Positions 1-6,008 of a stretch of 9,305 bases of DNA are shown one piece after another (within the stretch, counting starts at the first letter, position 1; the number at the start of each line of letters is the position of its first letter). Below the pieces are notes generated by a model. The model was not told where the DNA came from, searched no databases, and worked only from the letters and a program-made list of their open reading frames with translations. The DNA is taken from positions 1 to 9,305 of the forward strand of contig JANNXS010000226.1 of NCBI GenBank assembly GCA_031409695.1, in the 5' to 3' direction. The position numbers and the translations under genes are program-made. Source of the DNA: JABFRJ01 sp031409695 (GTDB taxonomy: Bacteria > Pseudomonadota > Alphaproteobacteria > Rhizobiales > Hyphomicrobiaceae).

Positions 1-1
1 G

Positions 2-1030
2 ACCTACGAAGCTGTGAAGGCAATCGCCTATGACACTAAGCATTTCTCTTCGCGTCGTGTCATTGTCCGAAACTCTCGTCCTGAGCCAACGGCACATGCT
101 CCGCCTATCACATCGGACCCACCAACCCATAAGCCGCTGAAGCAGATATTGCTGCCGCCGTTTACGCCCGATGAAATGGCGAAGCTGGAGCCGAAAGCGC
201 GCGCGATCTGCAACGAACTGATCGATCAATTCATCAAACAAGGCCGTTGCGATGCGGCTCAGCAGTATGCCCGCCACATCCCCGTCCGCGTAATCGCGCT
301 GATGCTCGGCGTGCCGCAACAGGATGGCGATAAGTTCATTCGATGGATCCACGAGATCCTGGAGCTGGGCGTGCATGACGACGCAATCGCCACAAGCGCG
401 CGCGACGAAATGCAGGAGTACATCGTCGCGCAATTCCAGGCGCGTCGGGCCTATCCGACGGATGATTTAATCACGCGCATTATGCATTCTGAGCTTAACG
501 GCAAGCCGATCCCGTTTGAGTTGGCCGTGGGCATGATCGTGCTGATGTTGATCGCCGGCATCGATACGACGTGGAGTGCCATCGGCGCCTCGCTCTGGCA
601 CCTCGCCAAGACACCCTCGGATCGGGACCGCTTGGTCGCCGATCCTCGCCTGATGCCAACGGCGATCGAAGAGTTCCTGCGCGCCTACGCGCCGGTTACG
701 ATGGCTCGCGAGGTGGTTTCGGATACTGAAGTCGCTGGCTGCCCGATGCAAAAGGGGCACATGATCCTATTGTCGTTTCCAGCCGCCAACCGTGACCCTG
801 CCATGTTCCCCGATGCCGACAAAGTTCTCATAGACCGTAAGGAAAACCGCCACGCTGCCTTTGGACTTGGCATTCATCGCTGCGTTGGTTCCAACCTCGC
901 CCGCATGGAAATGACGGTTGCCATCGAGGAGTGGTTAAAGCGCGTGCCACGGTTCTCGCTGGCCGGTGAAACACATTGGTCCGAGGGGACCGTGCGCGGG
1001 CCGCGGCAACTGCCGATTATCTTCCCGTAA
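2..1030 (+). CDS. cytochrome P450, 5' end outside the window
   Basis: This is a soluble bacterial cytochrome P450, a heme-thiolate monooxygenase that would take electrons from a ferredoxin/reductase pair. The frame is open to the window edge and already reads as P450 sequence (TYEAVKAIAYDTKHFSS), so the GTG at 14 is not the true start. About 342 residues are present against roughly 400 for the family, so some 60 N-terminal residues are missing. The I-helix oxygen-activation motif AGIDTT is at 554-571, the K-helix ExxR motif (EFLR) at 671-682, and the heme loop FGLGIHRCVG at 860-889, with the Cys ligand encoded at 881-883. All core residues are intact, so the enzyme should be active. The substrate cannot be read from sequence: fatty acids, terpenoids and aromatic acids are all possible. 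No redox partner gene is visible. Fold assignment is very secure; CYP family is not assigned. Confidence 0.95.
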   Translation, partial: TYEAVKAIAYDTKHFSSRRVIVRNSRPEPTAHAPPITSDPPTHKPLKQILLPPFTPDEMAKLEPKARAICNELIDQFIKQGRCDAAQQYARHIPVRVIALMLGVPQQDGDKFIRWIHEILELGVHDDAIATSARDEMQEYIVAQFQARRAYPTDDLITRIMHSELNGKPIPFELAVGMIVLMLIAGIDTTWSAIGASLWHLAKTPSDRDRLVADPRLMPTAIEEFLRAYAPVTMAREVVSDTEVAGCPMQKGHMILLSFPAANRDPAMFPDADKVLIDRKENRHAAFGLGIHRCVGSNLARMEMTVAIEEWLKRVPRFSLAGETHWSEGTVRGPRQLPIIFP

Positions 1031-1032
1031 AG

Positions 1033-1047
1033 GCACCAAAGCGGTGC
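1033..1047 (+). other. small hairpin just after the P450 stop
   Basis: GCACC and GGTGC form a perfect 5-bp stem around a 5-base loop (AAAGC), starting three bases after the P450 stop codon. There is no run of T after it, so it is at best a weak or partial terminator. A second weak hairpin follows (TGGCA 1055-1059 with TGCCA 1071-1075, 11-base loop). Together they might mark the end of the P450 transcript, but the evidence is structural only. Confidence 0.25.
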
Positions 1048-1092
1048 ACAGGCGTGGCAATTGAGAAAAATGCCATTCGTCCTGTGGCCCTG

Positions 1093-1124
1093 CTCTGCTA
1101 ACAGGCGGTCTCACTCTGCTAAAA
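1093..1124 (+). repeat. 11-base direct repeat upstream of lpxD
   Basis: CTCTGCTAACA (1093-1103) recurs as CTCTGCTAAAA (1114-1124), matching at 10 of 11 positions. The copies start 21 bases apart, two turns of B-DNA, so both would face the same side of the helix. They overlap the -35-like and -10-like boxes of the candidate lpxD promoter. This is the usual geometry for tandem regulator binding, but a chance duplication is possible. Confidence 0.4.
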
Positions 1125-1125
1125 T
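1098..1125 (+). promoter_or_regulatory. candidate promoter for lpxD-fabZ-lpxA
   Basis: CTAACA at 1098-1103 matches the -35 consensus at 4 of 6 positions, and TAAAAT at 1120-1125 matches the -10 consensus at 5 of 6, with a 16-base spacer. Transcription would begin near 1132, giving a leader of about 50 bases before the lpxD start. The match is modest, and alphaproteobacterial promoters often diverge from this consensus, so this is a tentative call. Confidence 0.3.
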
Positions 1126-1181
1126 GTTTGCACGTCGAAGTCTGCAGAGCCAACCGAGACGCCTAGGACAGTGAGACGGGC

Positions 1182-2288
1182 ATGATGGAACATCCGGGGT
1201 TCTTTGACAGGGCCGGACCCTTTGCGCTCTCGCACGTTGCGTCAAATGTCGGTGCCGAACTCCCTGACGGTGCCGACGTAGCCTTGCAGATCTCAGACGT
1301 CCGCCCACTGGACGAAGCCGTGGCGGGCGAGCTGAGTTTCCTCGACAATCGAAAATACCTGCCACAACTCCAAGTCACCAAGGCCTCGGCAGTCCTAGTG
1401 CAAAGCACATTTGCGGGCCGAGTTCCCGTCGGTACAACGGCACTTATTTCAAAGGCTCCCTATCGCAGTTTTGCCCAGGCGCTCGCCCTGTTTTATCCCA
1501 AGGCCATCCGGCCCATGGCGGCCGAGACGCGAGCCGGTGATTCACTTGTGCACCCTTCGGCGCGCATCGAAGATGGCGCGCGCGTCGAGGCCGGCGCCAT
1601 CGTTGGTCGCGAGGCCTGGGTCGGGCGCGATACCGTGATTGCCGCTGGAGCAGTCGTCGGCTACCGCGTTACGGTCGGCCGCGGCAGCTACATCGGCCCG
1701 TCCGCCAGTCTACAGCATTGCTTAATCGGTGACCGTGTCGTCATTCACGCCGGCGCGCGCATCGGCCAGGATGGGTTCGGTTTCGCCATGGGGGCCGGCG
1801 GACACCTGAAGGTGCCGCAGATCGGTCGCGTGATCGTCCAAGACGACGTTGAGATTGGCGCCAATAGCTGTGTCGATCGCGGGGCCCTTAAGGATACAAT
1901 CATTGGACAGGGAACCAAGATCGACAACCTCGTTCAGATCGGCCACAACGTGATCGTCGGGAGGCACTGCGTAATTGTGGCGCAAGTCGCAATCGCCGGA
2001 TCTTCGACGCTTGAGGATTATGTGGTGATTGGCGGGCAAAGCGGCGTCGCGGGACACCTCCGTGTTGGCCAGGGTGCGCAAATTGCTGGTGCTAGCCACT
2101 TGAAGAATGATCTTAAAGCCGGCGTACGCGTGGTCGGCACACCTGCCGTTCCGCTGCGAGAGTGGGCAGCGGAACGAGTAGCAGTTCGAAAATTGACGGC
2201 CAGCAATATGGGCAGCAATACAGGTAACACCGCGGCCAACGCCACAGGCCGCACAGACGAACCATCATCCGGTGGTGACGTAGGTTAA
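1182..2288 (+). CDS. lpxD: UDP-3-O-acylglucosamine N-acyltransferase LpxD
   Basis: LpxD transfers a 3-hydroxyacyl chain from acyl-ACP to the 2-amino group of UDP-3-O-acyl-glucosamine, the third step of lipid A synthesis, in the cytoplasm. An N-terminal uridine-binding-like domain covers about residues 15-115. It is followed by a left-handed beta-helix of hexapeptide repeats from about residue 120 to 320. Family signatures include GQDGFGF, CVDRGALKDTIIG and the catalytic IGHN, whose His is residue 255 (His239 in E. coli). The end LREWAAERVAVRKL fits the short C-terminal helix. It is followed by a 29-residue Ser/Asn/Gly/Thr-rich tail, which explains the 368-residue length against about 340 usually. 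Two ATGs lie in tandem (1182 and 1185); the Shine-Dalgarno is weak (GAGACGGG, 1173-1180), so either may be used. First gene of a trio with fabZ (44-base gap) and lpxA. Confidence 0.95.
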   Translation: MMEHPGFFDRAGPFALSHVASNVGAELPDGADVALQISDVRPLDEAVAGELSFLDNRKYLPQLQVTKASAVLVQSTFAGRVPVGTTALISKAPYRSFAQALALFYPKAIRPMAAETRAGDSLVHPSARIEDGARVEAGAIVGREAWVGRDTVIAAGAVVGYRVTVGRGSYIGPSASLQHCLIGDRVVIHAGARIGQDGFGFAMGAGGHLKVPQIGRVIVQDDVEIGANSCVDRGALKDTIIGQGTKIDNLVQIGHNVIVGRHCVIVAQVAIAGSSTLEDYVVIGGQSGVAGHLRVGQGAQIAGASHLKNDLKAGVRVVGTPAVPLREWAAERVAVRKLTASNMGSNTGNTAANATGRTDEPSSGGDVG

Positions 2289-2332
2289 GTGGCCAGATAA
2301 GCCGAGCAAGCCGAGTGAGTTGAGGACGGGGA

Positions 2333-2815
2333 ATGGACGACGCGAAACCGCGCCAACTGGCATCAGCAGACATCGCAAAAGTGATGCAACTGCTACCGCA
2401 TCGCTATCCGTTTCTGTTGGTCGATAAAATCATCGATATCGACCGCGACGAAAGTGCGATCGGCATCAAGAACGTGACCATCAACGAACCTTTCTTCCAG
2501 GGTCACTTTCCGAAGTTTCCAGTCATGCCAGGTGTGCTGATCATCGAAGCGTTGGCTCAAACAGCAGGCGCGATCTGCGTCCACAACTCTGGCCAGACCG
2601 ATATTCCACAGATCGTCTTCTTCATGGGCATCGATAACGCGAAGTTTCGAAAGCCCGTACTGCCTGGCGATACGCTTCACCTACATGTGAAGAAGTTGCG
2701 CAATCGCGGCAATGTGTGGCGTTTCAGGTGTGATGCGAGAGTGCTTGGTAAGACTGTTGCCGAAGCCGATATCTCCGCCATGATCGTGGACCCGAGCGAT
2801 GCCCAAAAAAGCTAA
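2333..2815 (+). CDS. fabZ: 3-hydroxyacyl-ACP dehydratase FabZ
   Basis: FabZ dehydrates (3R)-hydroxyacyl-ACP to trans-2-enoyl-ACP in fatty acid elongation. It thereby competes with LpxA and LpxD for 3-hydroxyacyl-ACP, which explains its place between them. The 160-residue hot-dog fold protein carries LLPHRYPFLLVDKI near residues 20-33. The catalytic pair follows: His58 in FFQGHFPKFPVMPG and Glu72 in GVLIIEALAQ. Both catalytic residues and the Pro-Gly loop between them are intact. GAGGA at 2322-2326 lies 6 bases before the ATG and supports this start. The last 17 bases overlap the start of lpxA in another frame, suggesting translational coupling. FabA is excluded by the short length and the FabZ-type Glu in place of Asp at the active site. 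Confidence is very high. Confidence 0.97.
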   Translation: MDDAKPRQLASADIAKVMQLLPHRYPFLLVDKIIDIDRDESAIGIKNVTINEPFFQGHFPKFPVMPGVLIIEALAQTAGAICVHNSGQTDIPQIVFFMGIDNAKFRKPVLPGDTLHLHVKKLRNRGNVWRFRCDARVLGKTVAEADISAMIVDPSDAQKS

Positions 2816-3713
2816 ACCCGGCCTCAAGGGTGCCGTCCTCAAGAGCGCTGCCCGGAACGTTGCCGCGTCCTCGGCTGTCGGTCGACTATCAACGGTCAGA
2901 GCAGCCGACATTCACCCGAGTTCTGTAGTTGAGCGTGGCGCGATCATCGGCGACGGCGTCAAAATCGGACCGTTCTGCAGCATTGGTGCAGAATGCGTGG
3001 TTGGCGACGGCGTCGAACTCAAGAGCCACGTTGCCATAGCTGGCCGCACGACGATCGGCCCGCGCACGGTAGTGTTCCCGTTCACATCGCTCGGACACCA
3101 GCCCCAGGACCTTAAATACAAAGGCGAGCCTTCCACGCTCGAAATTGGCGCGGACTGCGTCATTCGCGAGGGCATTACCATGAATCCCGGCACCGAGGGC
3201 GGCGGCATGAAGACCGTTATCGGCGATAAGTGCGTGTTCCTCGGCGACAGCCACGTCGGCCACGACTGCATCGTTGGCAACAGCGTCATCCTCTCACACG
3301 GCGCGATGCTCGCGGGCCATGTCACTTTGGGCGATTTCGTCATCGTCGGCGGCGGCGCGGCCATCATACAATTTGCGCGCGTCGGCAACCATGCCTTCGT
3401 CGGCGGCCTGTCAGGTCTTGAACACGACCTCATTCCCTATGGGATGGCGCTCGGCAACCGCGCGCATCTTTCAGGCTTGAACATCATCGGGCTACAGCGT
3501 CGCGGATTTTCACGCGAACAGATTCACTCGTTGCGTCGCGCTTATCGCCTGCTGTTTGCGCCCGAGGGCACTTTGAAGGAGCGAGCAGCGGACGTCGCCG
3601 AGGAGTTCAAGGGCCACCCGATCGTACATGAAATTCTGACATTTATTGCAGCTCCCAGTAAACGGTCCTTGTGCGTGCCAAGCGAGCAGCCAAAGGAAGT
3701 CGCGGGCGGTTAA
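2799..3713 (+). CDS. lpxA: UDP-N-acetylglucosamine acyltransferase LpxA
   Basis: LpxA transfers a 3-hydroxyacyl chain from ACP to the 3-position of UDP-GlcNAc (or to the 3-amino group of its GlcNAc3N analogue in some alphaproteobacteria). It is the first step of lipid A synthesis, in the cytoplasm. Hexapeptide repeats of a left-handed beta-helix run from about residue 37 to 220. The catalytic His is residue 155 in SHVGHDC (His125 in E. coli). The C-terminal helical region begins at NIIGLQRRGFSREQI. The E. coli alignment is offset by 30 residues, so this protein has an N-terminal extension rich in Lys and Ala. No ATG or GTG lies nearer the usual start, so the ATG overlapping fabZ by 17 bases is the only ordinary choice. 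The Glu of the E. coli NxEGLKRRGF motif is Ile here. Length is 304 residues against about 262 in E. coli. No lpxB or lpxI follows. Confidence 0.95.
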   Translation: MPKKAKPGLKGAVLKSAARNVAASSAVGRLSTVRAADIHPSSVVERGAIIGDGVKIGPFCSIGAECVVGDGVELKSHVAIAGRTTIGPRTVVFPFTSLGHQPQDLKYKGEPSTLEIGADCVIREGITMNPGTEGGGMKTVIGDKCVFLGDSHVGHDCIVGNSVILSHGAMLAGHVTLGDFVIVGGGAAIIQFARVGNHAFVGGLSGLEHDLIPYGMALGNRAHLSGLNIIGLQRRGFSREQIHSLRRAYRLLFAPEGTLKERAADVAEEFKGHPIVHEILTFIAAPSKRSLCVPSEQPKEVAGG

Positions 3714-3717
3714 ATTT

Positions 3718-3733
3718 GATGTATACTTGCATC
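3718..3733. promoter_or_regulatory. candidate operator, imperfect palindrome
   Basis: A 16-base imperfect inverted repeat with outer half-sites GATG and CATC surrounds a GTATAC core (3721-3726), with five of eight symmetric pairs matching. It sits in an AT-richer patch just after the lpxA stop. GTATAC-centred palindromes are typical of FCD-type GntR regulator sites, which often control catabolic transporter operons, but symmetry here is incomplete. It also contains a -10-like TATACT (3722-3727). It lies about 300 bases upstream of livH. Tentative. Confidence 0.22.
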
Positions 3734-3785
3734 GCCGCGTCATCTCCTGCGTCTCGCCACCTCCCGCATCTTGCGCCAACGACGC

Positions 3786-3801
3786 CCCGTGCACGCACGG
3801 G
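3786..3801. other. GC-rich perfect hairpin
   Basis: CCCGTGC and GCACGGG pair perfectly over 7 bp (6 bp with a realistic 4-base loop). It lies 72 bases after the lpxA stop and is followed by C-rich rather than T-rich sequence. It could be an atypical terminator for the lpx transcript or an operator-like palindrome; neither is proven. Confidence 0.3.
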
Positions 3802-3848
3802 CCCTGTGGCTCCCCCCGCTATGTCATGTCCCCCGTTATGTCCCATGT

Positions 3849-3896
3849 CTTGGCGGGACGAGGCTTGGCGGGGGAAGAGGCTTGGCTGGACGAGCG
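3849..3896. repeat. three imperfect tandem repeats of about 16 bases
   Basis: The units are CTTGGCGGGACGAGG (3849-3863), CTTGGCGGGGGAAGAGG (3864-3880) and CTTGGCTGGACGAGCG (3881-3896). They are contiguous and share the CTTGGC start. They lie about 135-180 bases upstream of livH, in the region expected to hold its promoter. They may be tandem regulator sites or a small slippage-derived repeat. Confidence 0.5.
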
Positions 3897-4029
3897 CTGC
3901 ATTCCCAGCGCCCGTAGCCGTGCACACCGCGCGCAAACGTGTGTTGCCGAACTCGTAAGTATGCTACATGAATAGGCGGCGCGATGGAGTGCCAACAGGC
4001 CATCAAGACGTTGCGCGCGGGGAAGGTCG

Positions 4030-4932
4030 ATGTCCACGTTCCTGTCGCAACTTCTGAATGGGCTTCAGTTTGGCCTGTTGCTGTTCCTGATCGCGAGCGG
4101 ATTGACGCTGATCTTCGGTGTGCTCGGCATCATCAACCTGGCCCACGGCAGTTTGTTCATGATCGGCGCGTACACGGCGTTTGTGGTCACTAAGGCAACG
4201 GGCTCGCTCTGGCTCGCTTTACCGGTCGCAATTGTCTTTGGCGTCGCGCTCGGGCTGGTCTTGGAGCGCGTGCTATTTCGCCACTTCTATAAACGTGAGC
4301 ATCTTGACCAGGTGCTGCTCACTTTCGCGCTGATCCTGATCTTTGAGGAGATGCGCTCGCTATTGGTTGGCAATGATTTTCATTCGGTTGTGATTCCGAA
4401 ATGGCTCGATTTCTCGATCCCGATCACCGGGCAGTTCAGCTATGCCGCCTATCGCTTCGTTGTCATCGGTGCCTGCCTTGCACTCGCCGCCGTTCTTATT
4501 TGGTGGATCGAGCGTACAAAGATGGGCGCCATCATCCGAGCCGCTGCTGAAAAGCCCGAGATGGTGGATATTCTCGGCATCGACTCAAGCAAGGTGCACC
4601 TCACAGTGTTTGCCGTCGGCACAGCTCTCGCCATGACCGCGGGCGCACTTGCCGCGCCACTGACATCTGTCTACCCGAACATGGGCGATAGCCTGCTGAT
4701 CATTTCGTTCGTCGTGGTTGTCATCGGCGGCCTTGGCTCGGTCTCGGGCGCGTTCTGGTCGGCGATTTTGATCGGCCTCATCGACACCCTCGGCAAGGCG
4801 TACGGCCCGGCGTTCGCGGTTGCGGGTGGTTTTGGCGCGGTGCTTGCGGCAGCGTCGTCGATGGCGGTGTATCTGTTGATGATCGCTGTACTGCTGTTCC
4901 GCCCAACCGGCTTGTTCGGAGGCCGGACATGA
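4030..4932 (+). CDS. livH: LivH-type ABC transporter permease, aromatic acid uptake likely
   Basis: Inner-membrane permease of the branched-chain amino acid/HAAT ABC family, forming the channel with the LivM-type partner encoded next. The 300-residue protein is almost entirely hydrophobic, with about eight membrane segments. It carries the LivH signature FGVLGIINLAHGSLFMIGAY (residues 29-48). The EAA-like cytoplasmic loop that contacts the ATPases is AAAEKPEMVDILGID (171-185). The end FRPTGLFGGRT is typical of the family. A strong purine-rich ribosome binding site (GGGGAAGG, 4019-4026) precedes the ATG closely. Its stop overlaps the livM start as ATGA. Family members carry leucine, urea, amides or aromatic acids. 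The benzoate-CoA-ligase gene in the same operon points to benzoate or a related carboxylate, which is inference from context. First gene of its operon. Confidence 0.92.
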   Translation: MSTFLSQLLNGLQFGLLLFLIASGLTLIFGVLGIINLAHGSLFMIGAYTAFVVTKATGSLWLALPVAIVFGVALGLVLERVLFRHFYKREHLDQVLLTFALILIFEEMRSLLVGNDFHSVVIPKWLDFSIPITGQFSYAAYRFVVIGACLALAAVLIWWIERTKMGAIIRAAAEKPEMVDILGIDSSKVHLTVFAVGTALAMTAGALAAPLTSVYPNMGDSLLIISFVVVVIGGLGSVSGAFWSAILIGLIDTLGKAYGPAFAVAGGFGAVLAAASSMAVYLLMIAVLLFRPTGLFGGRT

Positions 4933-6008
4933 CGACCCACCGCATGCTGCCGCAATCCGCCGCTGCCTGGACCCGCCTCGCAGCACTCGTAGTCGCGCTA
5001 ACGCTGCTCCCGTTTTTCACTTCGGCTTACTATGTCGGCCTCGTGACCACTGCGATGATCGGCGGCATGCTGGCATTGTCGATGCACCTGCTGGTCGGCG
5101 CGACCGGGTTGGTTAGCCTCGGCCACGGCGCATTTTACGGCCTCGCGGCTTACGTCGTGTACCTCGTCACGCCCGTCGATACGCCAATGCCAATGTGGCT
5201 GACGCTGCCACTCGCAATGCTCGTGGCAGGTCTCGTCGCGCTTGTGGTCGGCGCGCTGTCGCTGCGCACGACGGGTTTCTTTTTCCTGATGGTCACGCTC
5301 GCCTTCGGGCAGATGATCTACTTTGTGTTCCACGACACGAAACTTGGCGGCGGCACGGATGGGGCGTATCTGGCCAAACCGCTGCTCTCAGCCTTTGGCT
5401 ACACGCTTGATCCGAAGGATTTCCCGCGCGCGCGCCGCGGCTGGCCACCCTACTACGTGGCCCTCGGGCAGTTGGTTGTAACCTATCTGACCCTCGCCTT
5501 TCTCCTGCGCTCGCTGTTCGGCCGGGTGCTCGAAGGTATCAAGGTCAATGAGCATCGGATGATCGCCATGGGCTTCAACACCAACCGCTACAAGCTCGCG
5601 GCGTTCGTGATCGCGGCAATGCTGGCCAGCTCTGCTGGGCACATGCTCGCCATGCAGACGGGCTTCGTGAACCCGGATCTGGTCAGTTGGCACAAGTCGG
5701 CTGAAGCTCTGCTGATGATCCTGCTGGGTGGCATTGGCTCGCTGACGGGCGCCGTCGTCGGTGCGTTCGCGTATTACGCCCTTGGCGAGGGTGCGCAGGT
5801 GCTCGGCAGTTATGTGGTGGCTTGGGGTTTTCCGAGGATTGGCACCATACTCGCGGAGCGGAAGTTGCTGGTCGAGGGGCTCGTGATCCTCGCAGTGGTG
5901 TTGGTCGCCCGCAATGGACTGACGGGGATCAAACTGAGATCGCCAGGGCTCGCCAAGCCGTCAGGTAACGTGCACGACATCGGAAACATGGGAGGCGTCG
6001 ATCCATGA
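4929..6008 (+). CDS. livM: LivM-type ABC transporter permease, aromatic acid uptake likely
   Basis: Second inner-membrane permease of the same HAAT-family transporter. The 359-residue protein has about eight to ten membrane segments. It carries the LivM signature GLVSLGHGAFYGLAAY (residues 60-75) and a cytoplasmic ATPase-contact loop EGIKVNEHRMIAMG (202-215). A second conserved stretch, LLMILLGGIGSLTGAVVGAF, lies near 260-279. The last 30 or so residues are hydrophilic and would be cytoplasmic. GGAGG at 4918-4922, inside the end of livH, lies 6 bases before the ATG. The ATG overlaps the livH stop, so the two subunits are probably translated together in equal amounts. Its own stop overlaps the livG start in the same way. 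Substrate assignment comes only from the neighbouring CoA ligase. Confidence 0.92.
   Translation: MTTHRMLPQSAAAWTRLAALVVALTLLPFFTSAYYVGLVTTAMIGGMLALSMHLLVGATGLVSLGHGAFYGLAAYVVYLVTPVDTPMPMWLTLPLAMLVAGLVALVVGALSLRTTGFFFLMVTLAFGQMIYFVFHDTKLGGGTDGAYLAKPLLSAFGYTLDPKDFPRARRGWPPYYVALGQLVVTYLTLAFLLRSLFGRVLEGIKVNEHRMIAMGFNTNRYKLAAFVIAAMLASSAGHMLAMQTGFVNPDLVSWHKSAEALLMILLGGIGSLTGAVVGAFAYYALGEGAQVLGSYVVAWGFPRIGTILAERKLLVEGLVILAVVLVARNGLTGIKLRSPGLAKPSGNVHDIGNMGGVDP

Larger units (their letters stand above)
3714..4029. other. 316-base intergenic region between lpxA and the transporter operon
   Basis: I see no convincing gene here: the open frames crossing it lack family resemblance and overlap lpxA or livH in other frames. 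It holds an AT-richer patch right after lpxA (3710-3733), a GC-rich hairpin (3786-3801), four ATGTC words (3821, 3826, 3838, 3845) and three imperfect tandem repeats (3849-3896). TGCA occurs four times (3728, 3790, 3898, 3921). The promoter of the livHMGF-ligase operon should lie here. The best -10-like word is TATACT at 3722-3727, but its upstream -35 is poor. No hairpin is followed by a T run, so no intrinsic terminator for lpxA is evident. Confidence 0.6.

Noticed and set aside
14..16. GTG at 14 as start of the P450
   Set aside because: The frame is open to the window edge with P450-like residues before it, and about 60 expected N-terminal residues would be missing.
3387..3500. Ile in place of the E. 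coli Glu in the LpxA NxEGLKRRGF motif as a sign of lost function
   Set aside because: As far as I recall, hydrophobic residues at this position are common in alphaproteobacterial LpxA, and the catalytic His and surrounding motifs are intact.
3786..3801. The GC-rich hairpin as a classical rho-independent terminator
   Set aside because: No T run follows the stem, so I kept it only as an unassigned structure.
3646..3975. Small + strand frames crossing the lpxA/livH gap
   Set aside because: They start inside lpxA in other frames, have no good ribosome binding site, and are Arg/Pro/Ala-rich with no family resemblance.
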